From NCBI GenBank assembly GCA_963716525.1, contig OY970315.1, positions 496,001-560,000 of the forward strand: a stretch of 64,000 nucleotides of DNA. Direction: 5' to 3'. The DNA comes from JBBREP01 sp963716525 (GTDB taxonomy: Bacteria; Actinomycetota; Acidimicrobiia; IMCC26256; PALSA-610). Below, piece by piece: positions 45,099 to 53,724 of the stretch; positions within the stretch are counted from its first letter, which is position 1, and each line of letters opens with the position of its first letter. Under the pieces are notes generated by a model, which was not told the origin of the DNA, made no database searches, and worked only from the letters and a program-made list of their open reading frames with translations. The position numbers and the translations under genes are program-made.

Positions 45099-46541
45099 TC
45101 AGGACCAGGCCCGGGCGCTGTACTGCAGCGGCTGCTCGGCGTCGACCGCCTCGGCCGCTGCACTCGCGGCGGTGCCTCCGGGCGCGTCGTAGAACATCGT
45201 CCTCGTGCTCCAGAGCGAATCGGAGCAGCCATGGCCGGGATCGGTGCACGGGATCGCGCCGTCGATGCAAGTGCCGCTCGACCCGTACGCGCCGGCGTCG
45301 CCGGTGCACTGCGTGGACGGGTTCGTGCTGTTGTCCTCGTAGTACGACGTGACCCCAGTCGGCGTGAACGACGTGTGCAACGCATTGACGTAGGTGACCG
45401 TGCCCGCCGCGCCCGTGACCTGCTCCCATTCCGGAGCACCCGCGGTGAGCGAATCGGCGGTGCCGTCGATCGTGACACCGGCGGGGTTCACCGAGTTGCG
45501 GTACGTCATGCCGACCGCGGCCGGGCTGTAATCGACGAAGTCCAGGATCGACGGGATCGCGTGCACGCGCAGGTCCGTGCGCAGGTCCTCACGCCGGTCG
45601 TAGAAGATGTCGGTCCGCTGCGTGCTCGGTCCGCTGTTGGCACCGATGTACGAACGGATCGCCCGGACCGGCCCCACCTTGTTGACGATGAACGCGCCTT
45701 CCGCCGACCCGTTCGGTCCCGTGGCGTCAAAGGTGTCCTCGCTGCGGCCGCAGTATCCCGGCGAGAAGAGCACCTTCTGGCGGTCGATGATGTCGGGCGC
45801 GTGCTTCCCCGCGGCGGTGATCATGAGCTGGTCGGTGACCCAGCGGTCGGAGAAGCGCCGCACGTACGAGGCGCCCTTGACGACACTGTTCTCGGGGTTG
45901 TCCGAACCAGTGAGGCTGTACGTGCGCTTGTAACCGCCGGCAAGAAGCTTGAACGAGTAGTGCACATAGCGCTTGTGCGCGCTGGGCACGAGGCGGCTGC
46001 CGGACGCCTTGCGGAACAGGTACACGTAGCCGCCGCTGCCGGGCGCGAGCGGATCGGTGACCTGCACCTCCACGCCGGTGGCCGTCGCGGTTCCGGCCGG
46101 TTGCGCGGTCCCGCTCGGCGCGGCCACACCTGCGTCGCGTGCCATGAACGCCAGCTCGTCGTCGGAGTCGAAGCCCTTGACCGGATCGGCGCCCGTCCAC
46201 GTGTTCCCCGACGTGTACACGAGCGCGGAGACCGCGCTCACCTGGCTGCCGTAGAAGTTCGCGTTGGGGTCGTGGTAGATCTTCGAGAAGTTCACGACGG
46301 CTCGCTCGTCCACCTGCACCGGCAGCTGCACCCACAAGCTGCCGGTCCAGCGGAAGCCGACGATGGTGTTGACCGCGGCACCCACGAGAGCGGGCGCGTC
46401 GGCACCGGTGAGCACGACGGGGTCGGCCTGCCGAGCCGCGCTTACGGCACCCGCCGCGGGCTTCGGCGAACCCCCGCCAAGGGTGGTCAGGGTGATCACG
46501 AACGCGGCGGCGAGCACCGAGAGTGCGATGCGGCGATGCAT
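45099..46541 (-). CDS. Secreted protein of unknown function
   Basis: 480-residue exported protein: signal MHRRIALSVLAAAFVITLTT, then a beta-rich body without a family I can name. Notable stretches are ALVGAAVNTIVGFRWTGSLW, GFDSDDELAFMARDAGVAA, a DIIDRQKVLFSPGYCGRSED region, and a Cys-containing C-terminal part (STQCTGDAGAYGSSGTCIDG then AIPCTDPGHGCSD) likely bridged by disulfides. The acidic DSDDELAF segment may bind calcium. It ends 33 bp from the operator of the Clp_N regulator gene, on the same strand, but reads on its own from ATG 46541. Confidence 0.75.
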   Translation of the reverse strand: MHRRIALSVLAAAFVITLTTLGGGSPKPAAGAVSAARQADPVVLTGADAPALVGAAVNTIVGFRWTGSLWVQLPVQVDERAVVNFSKIYHDPNANFYGSQVSAVSALVYTSGNTWTGADPVKGFDSDDELAFMARDAGVAAPSGTAQPAGTATATGVEVQVTDPLAPGSGGYVYLFRKASGSRLVPSAHKRYVHYSFKLLAGGYKRTYSLTGSDNPENSVVKGASYVRRFSDRWVTDQLMITAAGKHAPDIIDRQKVLFSPGYCGRSEDTFDATGPNGSAEGAFIVNKVGPVRAIRSYIGANSGPSTQRTDIFYDRREDLRTDLRVHAIPSILDFVDYSPAAVGMTYRNSVNPAGVTIDGTADSLTAGAPEWEQVTGAAGTVTYVNALHTSFTPTGVTSYYEDNSTNPSTQCTGDAGAYGSSGTCIDGAIPCTDPGHGCSDSLWSTRTMFYDAPGGTAASAAAEAVDAEQPLQYSARAWS

Positions 46542-46588
46542 CGCCTCAGTTCAACCGCGGCGCGCGCCCGCGGTCAAGAGCGCGGCGA

Positions 46589-46759
46589 TCAGTCGCCGTC
46601 GGTCTTCGCCGGCGCCTTGTCGTCCTCTTCGAGGCCCTTTTTGAACTCGCCCTTCGCCTTGCCGAGCGAACGGGCCAGGTCGGGAAGCTTGGCACCACCG
46701 AAGAGCAGGAGGATGACGAGCGCGATGATGAGCAGCTCAGGCGCACCAACATCAGGCAT
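46589..46759 (-). CDS. tatA: Twin-arginine translocase subunit TatA
   Basis: 56-residue protein of the TatA/Hcf106 family: short polar start MPDVGAPE, one membrane helix LLIIALVILLLFGGAKLPDL with the conserved FGGAKLPDLAR hinge, an amphipathic helix SLGKAKGEFKKGLEE and an acidic tail. It forms the pore of the Tat export system; the Tat-like signal at 36.1 kb would be a client. ATG 46759 has AAGGAG 6 bases upstream. Divergent from the GNAT gene with 103 bp between. No tatB or tatC is in the window. Confidence 0.93.
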   Translation of the reverse strand: MPDVGAPELLIIALVILLLFGGAKLPDLARSLGKAKGEFKKGLEEDDKAPAKTDGD

Positions 46760-46862
46760 GCGAACTCCTTCGGGTCACGTCGAGGGTACAACCGGGCTCA
46801 CCGGCCCGCACCGCGGCGGGTGCGATGGAGACCGCGGTCACGCTCCTCTAGCGTCCGCGGCC

Positions 46863-47567
46863 GTGCAGAGCGACGTCGCGATACACAACCTGACGGTGCC
46901 GGCCGAGCACGCCGCGCTCGCCGCCCTGATCGGGCAGGTGTGGGTCGCTCCGGCGGGCTGCCCCGCCGTGGCGACCGACCTCCTCGCCGCGCTCGCGCAC
47001 TTCGGTGGTTACGTCGCCGGTGCGTGGACCGCCGGCGGCCAGCTCGCAGGCGGCGCCTACGGCTTCCTCGGCCGCCACCACGGCGAACCGGTGCTGCACT
47101 CCCACACCGTCTGCGTGGCGCCGGGCGCCGAGCGCCAAGGCATCGGCGCCAGGATCAAGCACCACCAGCGAGCATGGGCCGCCGAGCGCGGGCTCGCCGC
47201 GATCACCTGGACATTCGATCCGCTCGTGCGGCGCAACGCCTCGTTCAACCTCACGAAGCTCGGGGCCGTGATCACGGACTACGAGGTCGACTTCTACGGG
47301 CCGCTGCGCGACGCCACGAACGCAGGCGACGAGACCGACCGGGCCGTCGCCGTGTGGGCGGTCGATGACCGGCGCCGTGAGCCCGCGCGGGACCGCAGCG
47401 TCCGCGTGTTCGTGCCCGACGACATCGTGGCGCTGCGCCACACCGACCCGGCGACCGCGCGCGTCCATCGCCTGCGAGTGCGTGACGAGCTCGGCGCGCG
47501 TGTGCGCGCGGGCTGGCGAGCCACCGCCATGAGCCGCGACGGCTGGTACACGGTGGAACCGCCGTGA
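46863..47567 (+). CDS. GNAT-family acyltransferase coupled to an N-acylamino-acid racemase
   Basis: 234-residue GNAT-like protein (COG3375 style). Motif A is HSHTVCVAPGAERQGIGARI (Q-x-x-G-x-G/A for CoA), followed by HHQRAWAAERGLAAITWTFD with PLVRRNASFNLTKLGAV. GTG 46863 stands 8 bases behind TAGCGT and has no Shine-Dalgarno, so it is probably leaderless. Its stop overlaps the racemase start as GTGA. The pairing fits the known N-succinylamino-acid racemase route, in which a GNAT enzyme succinylates D-amino acids before racemisation. Confidence 0.85.
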   Translation: MQSDVAIHNLTVPAEHAALAALIGQVWVAPAGCPAVATDLLAALAHFGGYVAGAWTAGGQLAGGAYGFLGRHHGEPVLHSHTVCVAPGAERQGIGARIKHHQRAWAAERGLAAITWTFDPLVRRNASFNLTKLGAVITDYEVDFYGPLRDATNAGDETDRAVAVWAVDDRRREPARDRSVRVFVPDDIVALRHTDPATARVHRLRVRDELGARVRAGWRATAMSRDGWYTVEPP

Positions 47568-48721
47568 CCGCCCATCCCCCTGTGGGCGAACGTGTGCGGA
47601 TCGACTCGGTCGAGCTCCGGCGCGTCTGCATCCCGCTCGTGGCGCCGTTCCGTACGTCGTTCGGTACCGAGGACGTGCGCGACGCGCTGCTGGTGCGGGT
47701 ACTGCTCGACAACGGCGCCGAAGGCTGGGGCGAGTGCGTCGCCGACCAGCAACCGCTCTACTCCGCCGAGCACGTCGACGGCGCGGCCGACGTGTTGCGC
47801 CGCTTCCTCGTGCCCCGGCTGCTCGCGTCCCGTCGGCAGCATGGCGCCGTCGCGCCCGACGACGTGGCCACGGTGCTCGCGCGCGTCCAGGGTCATCCGA
47901 TGGCGAAGGGTGCGCTCGAGATGGCCGTGCTCGACGCGGCGCTCCGGCAGAGCGGACGGTCGCTGGCCGCGCGCCTCGGGGCGGTGCACGATCGCGTCGA
48001 TTGCGGCGTGTCGGTGGGGATCCAGCCCTCCACGGACGCGCTCCTCGACACCGTCGCGCGCTACCTCGACGACGGCTACCGCCGCGTGAAGCTCAAGATC
48101 GAGCCCGGTCACGACGTGGCGCCGGTGCGCGCGGTGCGCGATCGATTCCCGGGCGTGATGCTCCAGGTCGACGCGAACGCCGCCTACTCCCTGCGCGACG
48201 ACGACGTCGCCGCGCTGCGTGCGCTCGACGACCTCGACCTCGCGCTCGTCGAGCAACCGCTCGCGCCCGACGACCTCGCCGGCCATGCCGCGCTCGCCGC
48301 GCGGGTGCGCACGCCGATCTGCCTCGACGAGTCGATCACGTCGGCGCGGGTCGCCGCGCTCGCGATCGAGCTCGGTGCGTGCTCGATCGTGAACGTGAAG
48401 GCCGGCCGGGTCGGCGGCTATCTCGAGGCGATGCGGGTGCACGACGCGTGCGCGGCGCGCGGCGTGCCGGTGTGGTGCGGCGGCATGCTCGAGACCGGCA
48501 TCGGCCGCGCCGCGAACGTCGCGCTCGCCGCCCTTCCCAACTTCACGCTGCCCGGCGACACGTCGGCGTCGGCGCGCTACTTCGCCGAGGACCTCACCGA
48601 GCCGTTCGTGCTGCACGACGGTCGCCTCGCCGTGCCCCACGGTCCGGGAATCGGCGTGGCACCGCGGCCCGACGCGCTACGCGCGTTCACCACCCGGACC
48701 GAGCTGGTGCGCGACTACTGA
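47564..48721 (+). CDS. N-acylamino-acid racemase / o-succinylbenzoate synthase family enzyme
   Basis: 385-residue enolase-superfamily enzyme of the OSBS/NSAR branch. The catalytic Lys pair lies in YRRVKLKIEPG, metal ligands in MLQVDANAAYSL (Asp), LALVEQPLAPDD (Glu) and TPICLDESITSA (Asp), and the opposite Lys in CSIVNVKAGRVGGYLEAM. These residues do not separate menaquinone synthesis (MenC) from N-succinylamino-acid racemisation. Overlap with a GNAT gene and absence of other men genes favour the racemase role. Start GTG 47564 overlaps the GNAT stop. Confidence 0.88.
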   Translation: MTAHPPVGERVRIDSVELRRVCIPLVAPFRTSFGTEDVRDALLVRVLLDNGAEGWGECVADQQPLYSAEHVDGAADVLRRFLVPRLLASRRQHGAVAPDDVATVLARVQGHPMAKGALEMAVLDAALRQSGRSLAARLGAVHDRVDCGVSVGIQPSTDALLDTVARYLDDGYRRVKLKIEPGHDVAPVRAVRDRFPGVMLQVDANAAYSLRDDDVAALRALDDLDLALVEQPLAPDDLAGHAALAARVRTPICLDESITSARVAALAIELGACSIVNVKAGRVGGYLEAMRVHDACAARGVPVWCGGMLETGIGRAANVALAALPNFTLPGDTSASARYFAEDLTEPFVLHDGRLAVPHGPGIGVAPRPDALRAFTTRTELVRDY

Positions 48722-48783
48722 TGCACCGCGTACTGCGCGCTCAGCGCGGCCGCGAGCGCGAGCAGGGCGACGACGACCACCAT
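48715..48783 (-). CDS. Possible 22-residue membrane peptide
   Basis: ATG 48783, three bases after an AGGAAG, opens a 22-codon frame made of one hydrophobic stretch (MVVVVALLALAAALSAQY) and a short tail. It overlaps the racemase stop by 7 bp on the other strand. Only the ribosome site and hydrophobicity support it; chance is quite possible. Confidence 0.2.
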   Translation of the reverse strand: MVVVVALLALAAALSAQYAVHQ

Positions 48784-48825
48784 GACTTCCTGTCGGCGGG
48801 CACCGGTGCCGAGTTGAGCGTTGGG

Positions 48826-49995
48826 CTAGAGGAACGAGGTGTCCGCCGTCAGCCCGAGCTCGGGGCGGGCACCCGTGACGATCGGCTGGCAGTTGCCGAC
48901 GCCACGCCCGCCGCCGACCGGGTCGTCGACGACGACGAACGTGTCACGGATCTGGTGCAGCGACTCGAACACGCCCGGCGCGGTGCAGTCGGCGATGCGC
49001 TCGCCCTCCACGTGCAGCGGCCCTCGCCATTCGCCGTGATGATGGCCGCCCCACCCGAAGTAGAGCCCGGCGCCGAGATGGAACCCGGTGTCGGTCGGCA
49101 CCGTGAACGTGAACGGCCGCTCGCGTCCGTCCGCCATGTGCGTGTGCACCACGCCGCCCCGTAGCCGCCGCGTGCGCGGCTCGAAGTCGAGCGCGAGCTC
49201 GATGTCGACGAACGGCTCGACGTGCCCGTCGGGGTGCTCCACGCCCCCGGTGACCATCTTCTGCAGCACGCGGCCAAAGCCCTCGACCTTCGTGGTGTGC
49301 AGGAACACGCCGTAACGCGATCCGTCCGACCGCTCGAAGAGCAGCGGGCTCCAGATCATCGAGAACGCGACGCCGTCGACGAGCGCGGGCGACGGTTCGA
49401 GATCGCTCGGCGGCGTGCCGACGTCGTAGCGCACGCCCCAGCTGTGATCGCGCGTGCTCACCCAATCGTCGGCGTTCATCTCGTGCCGCGCACCGTCGAT
49501 CTCCAACCAGCCCTCGGCGGTGCCGATCTGGTGGTAGCGCACGAGCTCTGCGTTGACGCGGCGCCCGTCGGGCGTGCGGCCGTGCGTACGGTCCTCGGTG
49601 TTGCACGGCAGCGCGGCCCGGAACGTGAAGTCGAACGCGACCGGCTGGCAGTCGTTCGGTGCGAGCGCGAAGCGCACGGCCTCGAGCGGCTCGACGACCT
49701 CGTAGGTGATCGGCCCGATCGTGGTGCTGTCGATGTCTGGAAACAGCCGCCGGCTGGCGCGCACCGTGACCTGCTCGACGCCGCGCGACACGCCGGCGTA
49801 GCCGTCCATCACGTTGCGGTTCGTGTACTTGCCGAGCCCGAAACCGAGCTGCAACGAGCCGTCACGCCTCGCGGCCATCGCGCACACCTTCTCGGTCCAC
49901 GCAAGGTCGGACGTGCCGACGGTGGCGAACGTCTCCGCAACCTGGTGGCAGAACTGCTCGTCGGCCGCGGTGACCGGACCTACGCGGTTGTTCAC
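48826..49995 (-). CDS. AttH/CrtC-like (lipocalin-fold) protein 1
   Basis: 389-residue protein with two beta-barrel lipocalin-like halves, as in the AttH/hydroxyneurosporene-synthase-like group (DUF7064/7065 type in actinobacteria). Marks are GLGKYTNRNVMDGYAGVSRG, the Arg-rich FRAALPCNTEDRTHG, ADDWVSTRDHSWGVRYDVGT and YFGWGGHHHGEWRGPLHVEG. These proteins bind or hydrate hydrophobic molecules such as carotenoids, terpenes or steroids. It has no signal peptide and a GTG or ATG start near 49995. A relative lies at 52572-53705 beyond the two FG-GAP genes. Confidence 0.78.
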   Translation of the reverse strand: MNNRVGPVTAADEQFCHQVAETFATVGTSDLAWTEKVCAMAARRDGSLQLGFGLGKYTNRNVMDGYAGVSRGVEQVTVRASRRLFPDIDSTTIGPITYEVVEPLEAVRFALAPNDCQPVAFDFTFRAALPCNTEDRTHGRTPDGRRVNAELVRYHQIGTAEGWLEIDGARHEMNADDWVSTRDHSWGVRYDVGTPPSDLEPSPALVDGVAFSMIWSPLLFERSDGSRYGVFLHTTKVEGFGRVLQKMVTGGVEHPDGHVEPFVDIELALDFEPRTRRLRGGVVHTHMADGRERPFTFTVPTDTGFHLGAGLYFGWGGHHHGEWRGPLHVEGERIADCTAPGVFESLHQIRDTFVVVDDPVGGGRGVGNCQPIVTGARPELGLTADTSFL

Positions 49996-50028
49996 GCTGC
50001 TCGCTCCTCGGGTGCGCGTCGGTGAGGG

Positions 50029-51192
50029 TCAGAACGCCACGGGTGCGCCGCCCGCGAAGCCCGTCGTCCCGCCGTACCACACCGGCGAGTCGTGGCCCGC
50101 TGGAACGACCCACACGACGTCGTCCTTGCCGTCGCCGTTGAAGTCGCCGACGGCCGGAGCGTAACGGCCGTTCACGCTGATCGCCGGCCCGTCCCGGAAG
50201 AGCGTGGCCTTGCCGTAGCGGAGGTAGTCGGGCGCGCGCCCGGCGCGTACCAGACGATGTCGGAGTTCCCGTCGCCGTCGAAATCGCCGACTACCGGCGT
50301 GTACGCGCCGCTGATCGATATGGGCGCGATCTCCTTGAACCCGTGCACCTTGCCGTACCACACGTGGTCGGCGCGGCGCACCCGGCGCGTACCAGAACAC
50401 ATCGCCGAGCCCGTCACCGTCGAAGTCGCCGGCGATGGGTTCATAGATGCCGTTGATGGCGATGTGCGGGCCGCCGGTGAAGTCGGGACCCTTGGAGTAC
50501 ACGAGCTTGTCGACCTGGGTTCCGGATCGGTAGAAGAGGAGGTCGGCGAGACCATCGGCGTTGAAGTCGGCGGAGAGCACGACGCACGGGTTGCCGGCCT
50601 TGCACCGCACGGTCGGCAGCAGGGTCGCCCGGAAGTTGCGCGACGCGCGGCCGTACCAGATCGGGCTGCCCTTCGTCCCGTCGTTGTGGCCGGGCCCGAT
50701 GTTTGCCCACGCGATGTCGTCGCGGCCCTCGCCGTCGAAGTCACCGACGACTGGCGAGTACACGTCGGAGGCCGTGGGCGACGGCGGGTTGAACGGCGGC
50801 GAGTGCGCGAAGCCGTTCGTGGCGCCGAACCACACCGGGGAGTGCCATCCCGGGTGGGCCGGGTCGTACCAGAAGATGTCGCTCTTGCCGTCGCCGTCGA
50901 AGTCGCCGACGACGGGTGTGTACGTGCCGTTGACCACGACCGTGGGCCCGCCCACGAAGCCGAACAGGGTGCCGTACACGAGCTTGTCGGCGCCGCGTCC
51001 CGGCACGTATGCAAGCAGGTCGTCGGCGCCGTCGCCGTTGAAGTCACCTGCGATCACGTCGGGCGTGGTCACGCCGGCTGTGGCGGTGCGCGGCGCGGGA
51101 GCGGCGGCGGTCGCCGAGTGCGCGGAGGTCGCGACGGGCGCGAGGAGCGCGGCGCCGATTGCGACCGTGCCGAGGAGCGCGCGCGCGTCCAT
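50029..51192 (-). CDS. Secreted FG-GAP/VCBS repeat protein (paralogue 1), with two compensating frameshifts
   Basis: 387-residue exported beta-propeller. A signal (LLGTVAIGAALLAPVATSAH) is followed by about six repeats, each ending in a calcium-binding DxNGDGxxD loop (e.g. VIAGDFNGDGADDLLAYVPG, VVGDFDGDGKSDIFWYDPAH). Residues about 268-318 read wrongly as RRPRVVRQGARVQG...; the neighbouring frame holds a normal repeat (VWYGKVHGFKEIAPISISGA, YTPVVGDFDGDGNSDIVWY). So indels near 50385 and 50235 cancel each other and the frame stays open. ATG 51192 lies directly after the stop of the other FG-GAP gene. Probably a surface adhesin or structural protein. Confidence 0.8.
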   Translation of the reverse strand: MDARALLGTVAIGAALLAPVATSAHSATAAAPAPRTATAGVTTPDVIAGDFNGDGADDLLAYVPGRGADKLVYGTLFGFVGGPTVVVNGTYTPVVGDFDGDGKSDIFWYDPAHPGWHSPVWFGATNGFAHSPPFNPPSPTASDVYSPVVGDFDGEGRDDIAWANIGPGHNDGTKGSPIWYGRASRNFRATLLPTVRCKAGNPCVVLSADFNADGLADLLFYRSGTQVDKLVYSKGPDFTGGPHIAINGIYEPIAGDFDGDGLGDVFWYAPGAPRRPRVVRQGARVQGDRAHIDQRRVHAGSRRFRRRRELRHRLVRAGRAPDYLRYGKATLFRDGPAISVNGRYAPAVGDFNGDGKDDVVWVVPAGHDSPVWYGGTTGFAGGAPVAF

Positions 51193-51193
51193 G

Positions 51194-52474
51194 TCAGAGC
51201 GCGATCGGGTTGCCGAGACGGAACCCCGGTGCTGCGCCGTACCAGACGTGCGACTTCGACGACGACGTGGACAGCCACACGATGTCGGTTTTGCCGTCGG
51301 CGTTGAAGTCGCCCGTTGCCGGCACGTAGAAGCCGTTCACCGCGACGCGCGGGCCGTTGCGGAATCCGTAACCCTGCCCATACCAGAGAAAGTCCTTGCC
51401 GCCGCCTGGCGCGTACCAGACGATGTCGGTCTTGGCGTTGCCGTTGAAGTCGCCGGGGATCGGCGTGTACCTGCCGCGTACCGCGAGGTTCAGCGCGCGC
51501 GTGAACCCACTCGCCTTGCCGTACCACAGGTAGTCGTGGTCGGGTCCGGGCGCGTACCAGAACACGTCGCTCTTCCCGTCGCCGTTGAAGTCGTTGCTGA
51601 ACGGCGCGTAGATGCCCGACACCGACATCTTCGGACCGGCGCCGAATCCGGTGCCCGTCGAGTACACGATCGCGTCGGCCGCGCGGCCCGACCGGTAGAA
51701 CAGGATGTCGGCGCGACCGTCGCCGTTGTAGTCGGCGACGCCATCCGTGCACACGCCCGAGGTGCCGCACGGCGGCGTGGCAACGGTGTTCGATCCGACG
51801 TGGAACCCCGGCGCGCGCCCGTACCAGATGATGCTCGCGTCCTTGGCGCTCGTGCCGGGCGCGTCGACCGGGAAGTCGAGCCAGCCGATGTCGGCCTTGC
51901 CGTCGGCGTCGAAGTCGCCGATCCCGGGAATGTACGTATCGCCCGGTGACTGCGCGGCGATCGTCGGGGCATGCAGCAGCGGGCCGTGCCGGAACGGCGT
52001 CGAGCCGCCCGCGCCGTACCACACGCTCGTCTCGCCTTTCGCCAACAGCGGGAACCACAGGATGTCGTCGTGGCCGTCGCCGTTGAAGTCACCCACGAAC
52101 GGGAAGTAGAAGCCGTTCACGTTCACCGCGGCACCGGTGCGGAAGCTGGTACCGGTGCCGTACCAGAGCCGGTCGGCCCGTGTGCCGGCGGCGTACACGA
52201 ACACGTCGCTCCTGCCGTCGCCGTTGAAGTCGCCCACGACCGGGGACCGCCGCACGTCTGGGGTGGCGGCGAGGGGCCGGCCGGCCGCGGCGTCGCAGCG
52301 CGCGGCGAGCACAAGGCGCGCGGCCTGCATGGTGGGCGATGCACCCACGAACGCCCGCGCCGAGCGGCATGCCACCGGCGTGGTTGCGCCCCTCGCGGGA
52401 ACGGAGGCGAGCGCGCTCGCGCCGAGCGACACCAACGCCGCCGCGACGGCCAGACGTCTTGCCCTCGCCCGCAT
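51194..52474 (-). CDS. Secreted FG-GAP/VCBS repeat protein (paralogue 2)
   Basis: 426-residue exported beta-propeller closely related to the gene downstream. From ATG 52474 it has a signal (RRLAVAAALVSLGASALASV) and about seven repeats of the kind VVGDFNGDGRSDVFVYAAGT, FVGDFNGDGHDDILWFPLLA, FSNDFNGDGKSDVFWYAPGP and IPGDFNGNAKTDIVWYAPGG, with the Ca-binding DxNGDG loops largely intact. The frame is unbroken. GTG 52477 is an alternative start; the ribosome site lies in a 16-bp tandem duplication. The stop is one base before the next start, so both genes form an operon. Likely cell-surface function. Confidence 0.85.
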   Translation of the reverse strand: MRARARRLAVAAALVSLGASALASVPARGATTPVACRSARAFVGASPTMQAARLVLAARCDAAAGRPLAATPDVRRSPVVGDFNGDGRSDVFVYAAGTRADRLWYGTGTSFRTGAAVNVNGFYFPFVGDFNGDGHDDILWFPLLAKGETSVWYGAGGSTPFRHGPLLHAPTIAAQSPGDTYIPGIGDFDADGKADIGWLDFPVDAPGTSAKDASIIWYGRAPGFHVGSNTVATPPCGTSGVCTDGVADYNGDGRADILFYRSGRAADAIVYSTGTGFGAGPKMSVSGIYAPFSNDFNGDGKSDVFWYAPGPDHDYLWYGKASGFTRALNLAVRGRYTPIPGDFNGNAKTDIVWYAPGGGKDFLWYGQGYGFRNGPRVAVNGFYVPATGDFNADGKTDIVWLSTSSSKSHVWYGAAPGFRLGNPIAL

Positions 52475-52505
52475 CACAGCTCCCGGTCCTCACAGCTCCC
52501 GGTCC
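52474..52505. repeat. 16-bp exact tandem duplication of a ribosome site
   Basis: TCACAGCTCCCGGTCC occurs twice, 52474-52489 and 52490-52505. On the coding strand each copy has GGGAG followed by GTG, so the Shine-Dalgarno and a start codon of the FG-GAP gene are doubled. Confidence 0.9.
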
Positions 52506-52571
52506 GGCGGCAGATGGCCCGCCCGCCGATCGCGACACTACGGTCGCCGCATCCGCGAGTACCAGTCCTCG

Positions 52572-53705
52572 TTGTCGTCCTGGGACGACTTTCCCGTCCA
52601 CCAAGCGGCCGAGACGATCCGGCATGTCACCACGAGCGACCGCAACTTCTACGACCGTTACTACTTCAACCTGCACGGCAGCAGCGACGAGCTGTTCATG
52701 GTGATGGGCATGGGCCAGTACCCGAACCTCGCCACCCAGGACTGCTTCGCGTCGGTGCGCCGCGGCGACGTGCAACACGTCGTCCGTGCGTCGCGCGAGC
52801 TCGGCGACCGTATGGACACGAACGTGGGACCATTCCGCGTCGAGGTGATCGAACCGCTGCGCAAGGTGCGCTTCGTGTGCGATCCCGGCGTGCAGGGCAG
52901 CACCGAAGCCGGCGCGGGGCCGCTACCGATCGCGTGCGATCTCGTATGGGACGGCGCGATGGAGGCGTTCGAGGAACCGCGCCAGTACGTGCGCCGCCAC
53001 GGCCGCGTGTTCTTCGACACCATGCGGTTCGCGCAGACCGGATGCTGGAGTGGCACGCTCGAAGTGGCGGGCGAGCACTTCGACGTGTCGCCCGACCGCT
53101 GGTGGGGCACCCGCGACCGGTCGTGGGGCGTGCGCCCGAACGGCGAGAAGGAGCCCGAGGGTATCCACGCGGGCACGGGCTCGATGCAGGGCATGTGGAA
53201 CTACGACCCGATGCAGTTCGCCGACCACTCGATCCTCTACATGCTCAACGAGGAGGCCGATGGGCGGCGCGTGCTGGAAGAGGCGATGCGCATCTGGCAC
53301 GACGGCCGCCGCGCGCCCGAGTGGCTCGGCGCACCGGCGTACGAGCACACGTTGCAGCCCGGCACGCGCTTCGTCACCCACTCCACAATCTCGTTCCCCG
53401 ACGCGCCCGAGGGGCGGCTCACCGTCGACGTGGAGCCGCTGCTCGCGAGCTACATCGCGATCGGCACCGGTTACGGCGTCGAGGACGACTGGCGCCACGG
53501 CATGTACCAGGGCCCTCGCGTGGTCGTGCAGGCCCGGGAGTACAAGGTCGCCGAGATCGAGCCGTGGGCGCACTTCACGATCGTCGACCAGGTGGCGCGC
53601 TTCACCCAGAGCAACGGCGCGGTGGGGTTCGGCCTGCACGAGCACGGCTTCTTCGGCCCGTTCCCGAAGTACGGCATGGCCGGTCCGCACGACGGCGCCG
53701 CCTGA
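52572..53705 (+). CDS. AttH/CrtC-like (lipocalin-fold) protein 2
   Basis: About 377 residues, related to the protein at 48826-49995: TSDRNFYDRYYFNLHGSSDE and MVMGMGQYPNLATQDCFASV at the first barrel, DRWWGTRDRSWGVRPNGEKE matching the RDHSWGVR motif, and WRHGMYQGPRVVVQAREYKV near the end. The start is uncertain: the reading is open further upstream but has no ATG; TTG 52572 (MSSWDDFPVHQAAET) fits the family N-terminus best. No signal peptide. It precedes the aminoacylase gene by 80 bp. Function probably binding or modifying a hydrophobic compound. Confidence 0.78.
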   Translation: MSSWDDFPVHQAAETIRHVTTSDRNFYDRYYFNLHGSSDELFMVMGMGQYPNLATQDCFASVRRGDVQHVVRASRELGDRMDTNVGPFRVEVIEPLRKVRFVCDPGVQGSTEAGAGPLPIACDLVWDGAMEAFEEPRQYVRRHGRVFFDTMRFAQTGCWSGTLEVAGEHFDVSPDRWWGTRDRSWGVRPNGEKEPEGIHAGTGSMQGMWNYDPMQFADHSILYMLNEEADGRRVLEEAMRIWHDGRRAPEWLGAPAYEHTLQPGTRFVTHSTISFPDAPEGRLTVDVEPLLASYIAIGTGYGVEDDWRHGMYQGPRVVVQAREYKVAEIEPWAHFTIVDQVARFTQSNGAVGFGLHEHGFFGPFPKYGMAGPHDGAA

Positions 53706-53724
53706 GCCCCGGGCCGGCGCCCCG

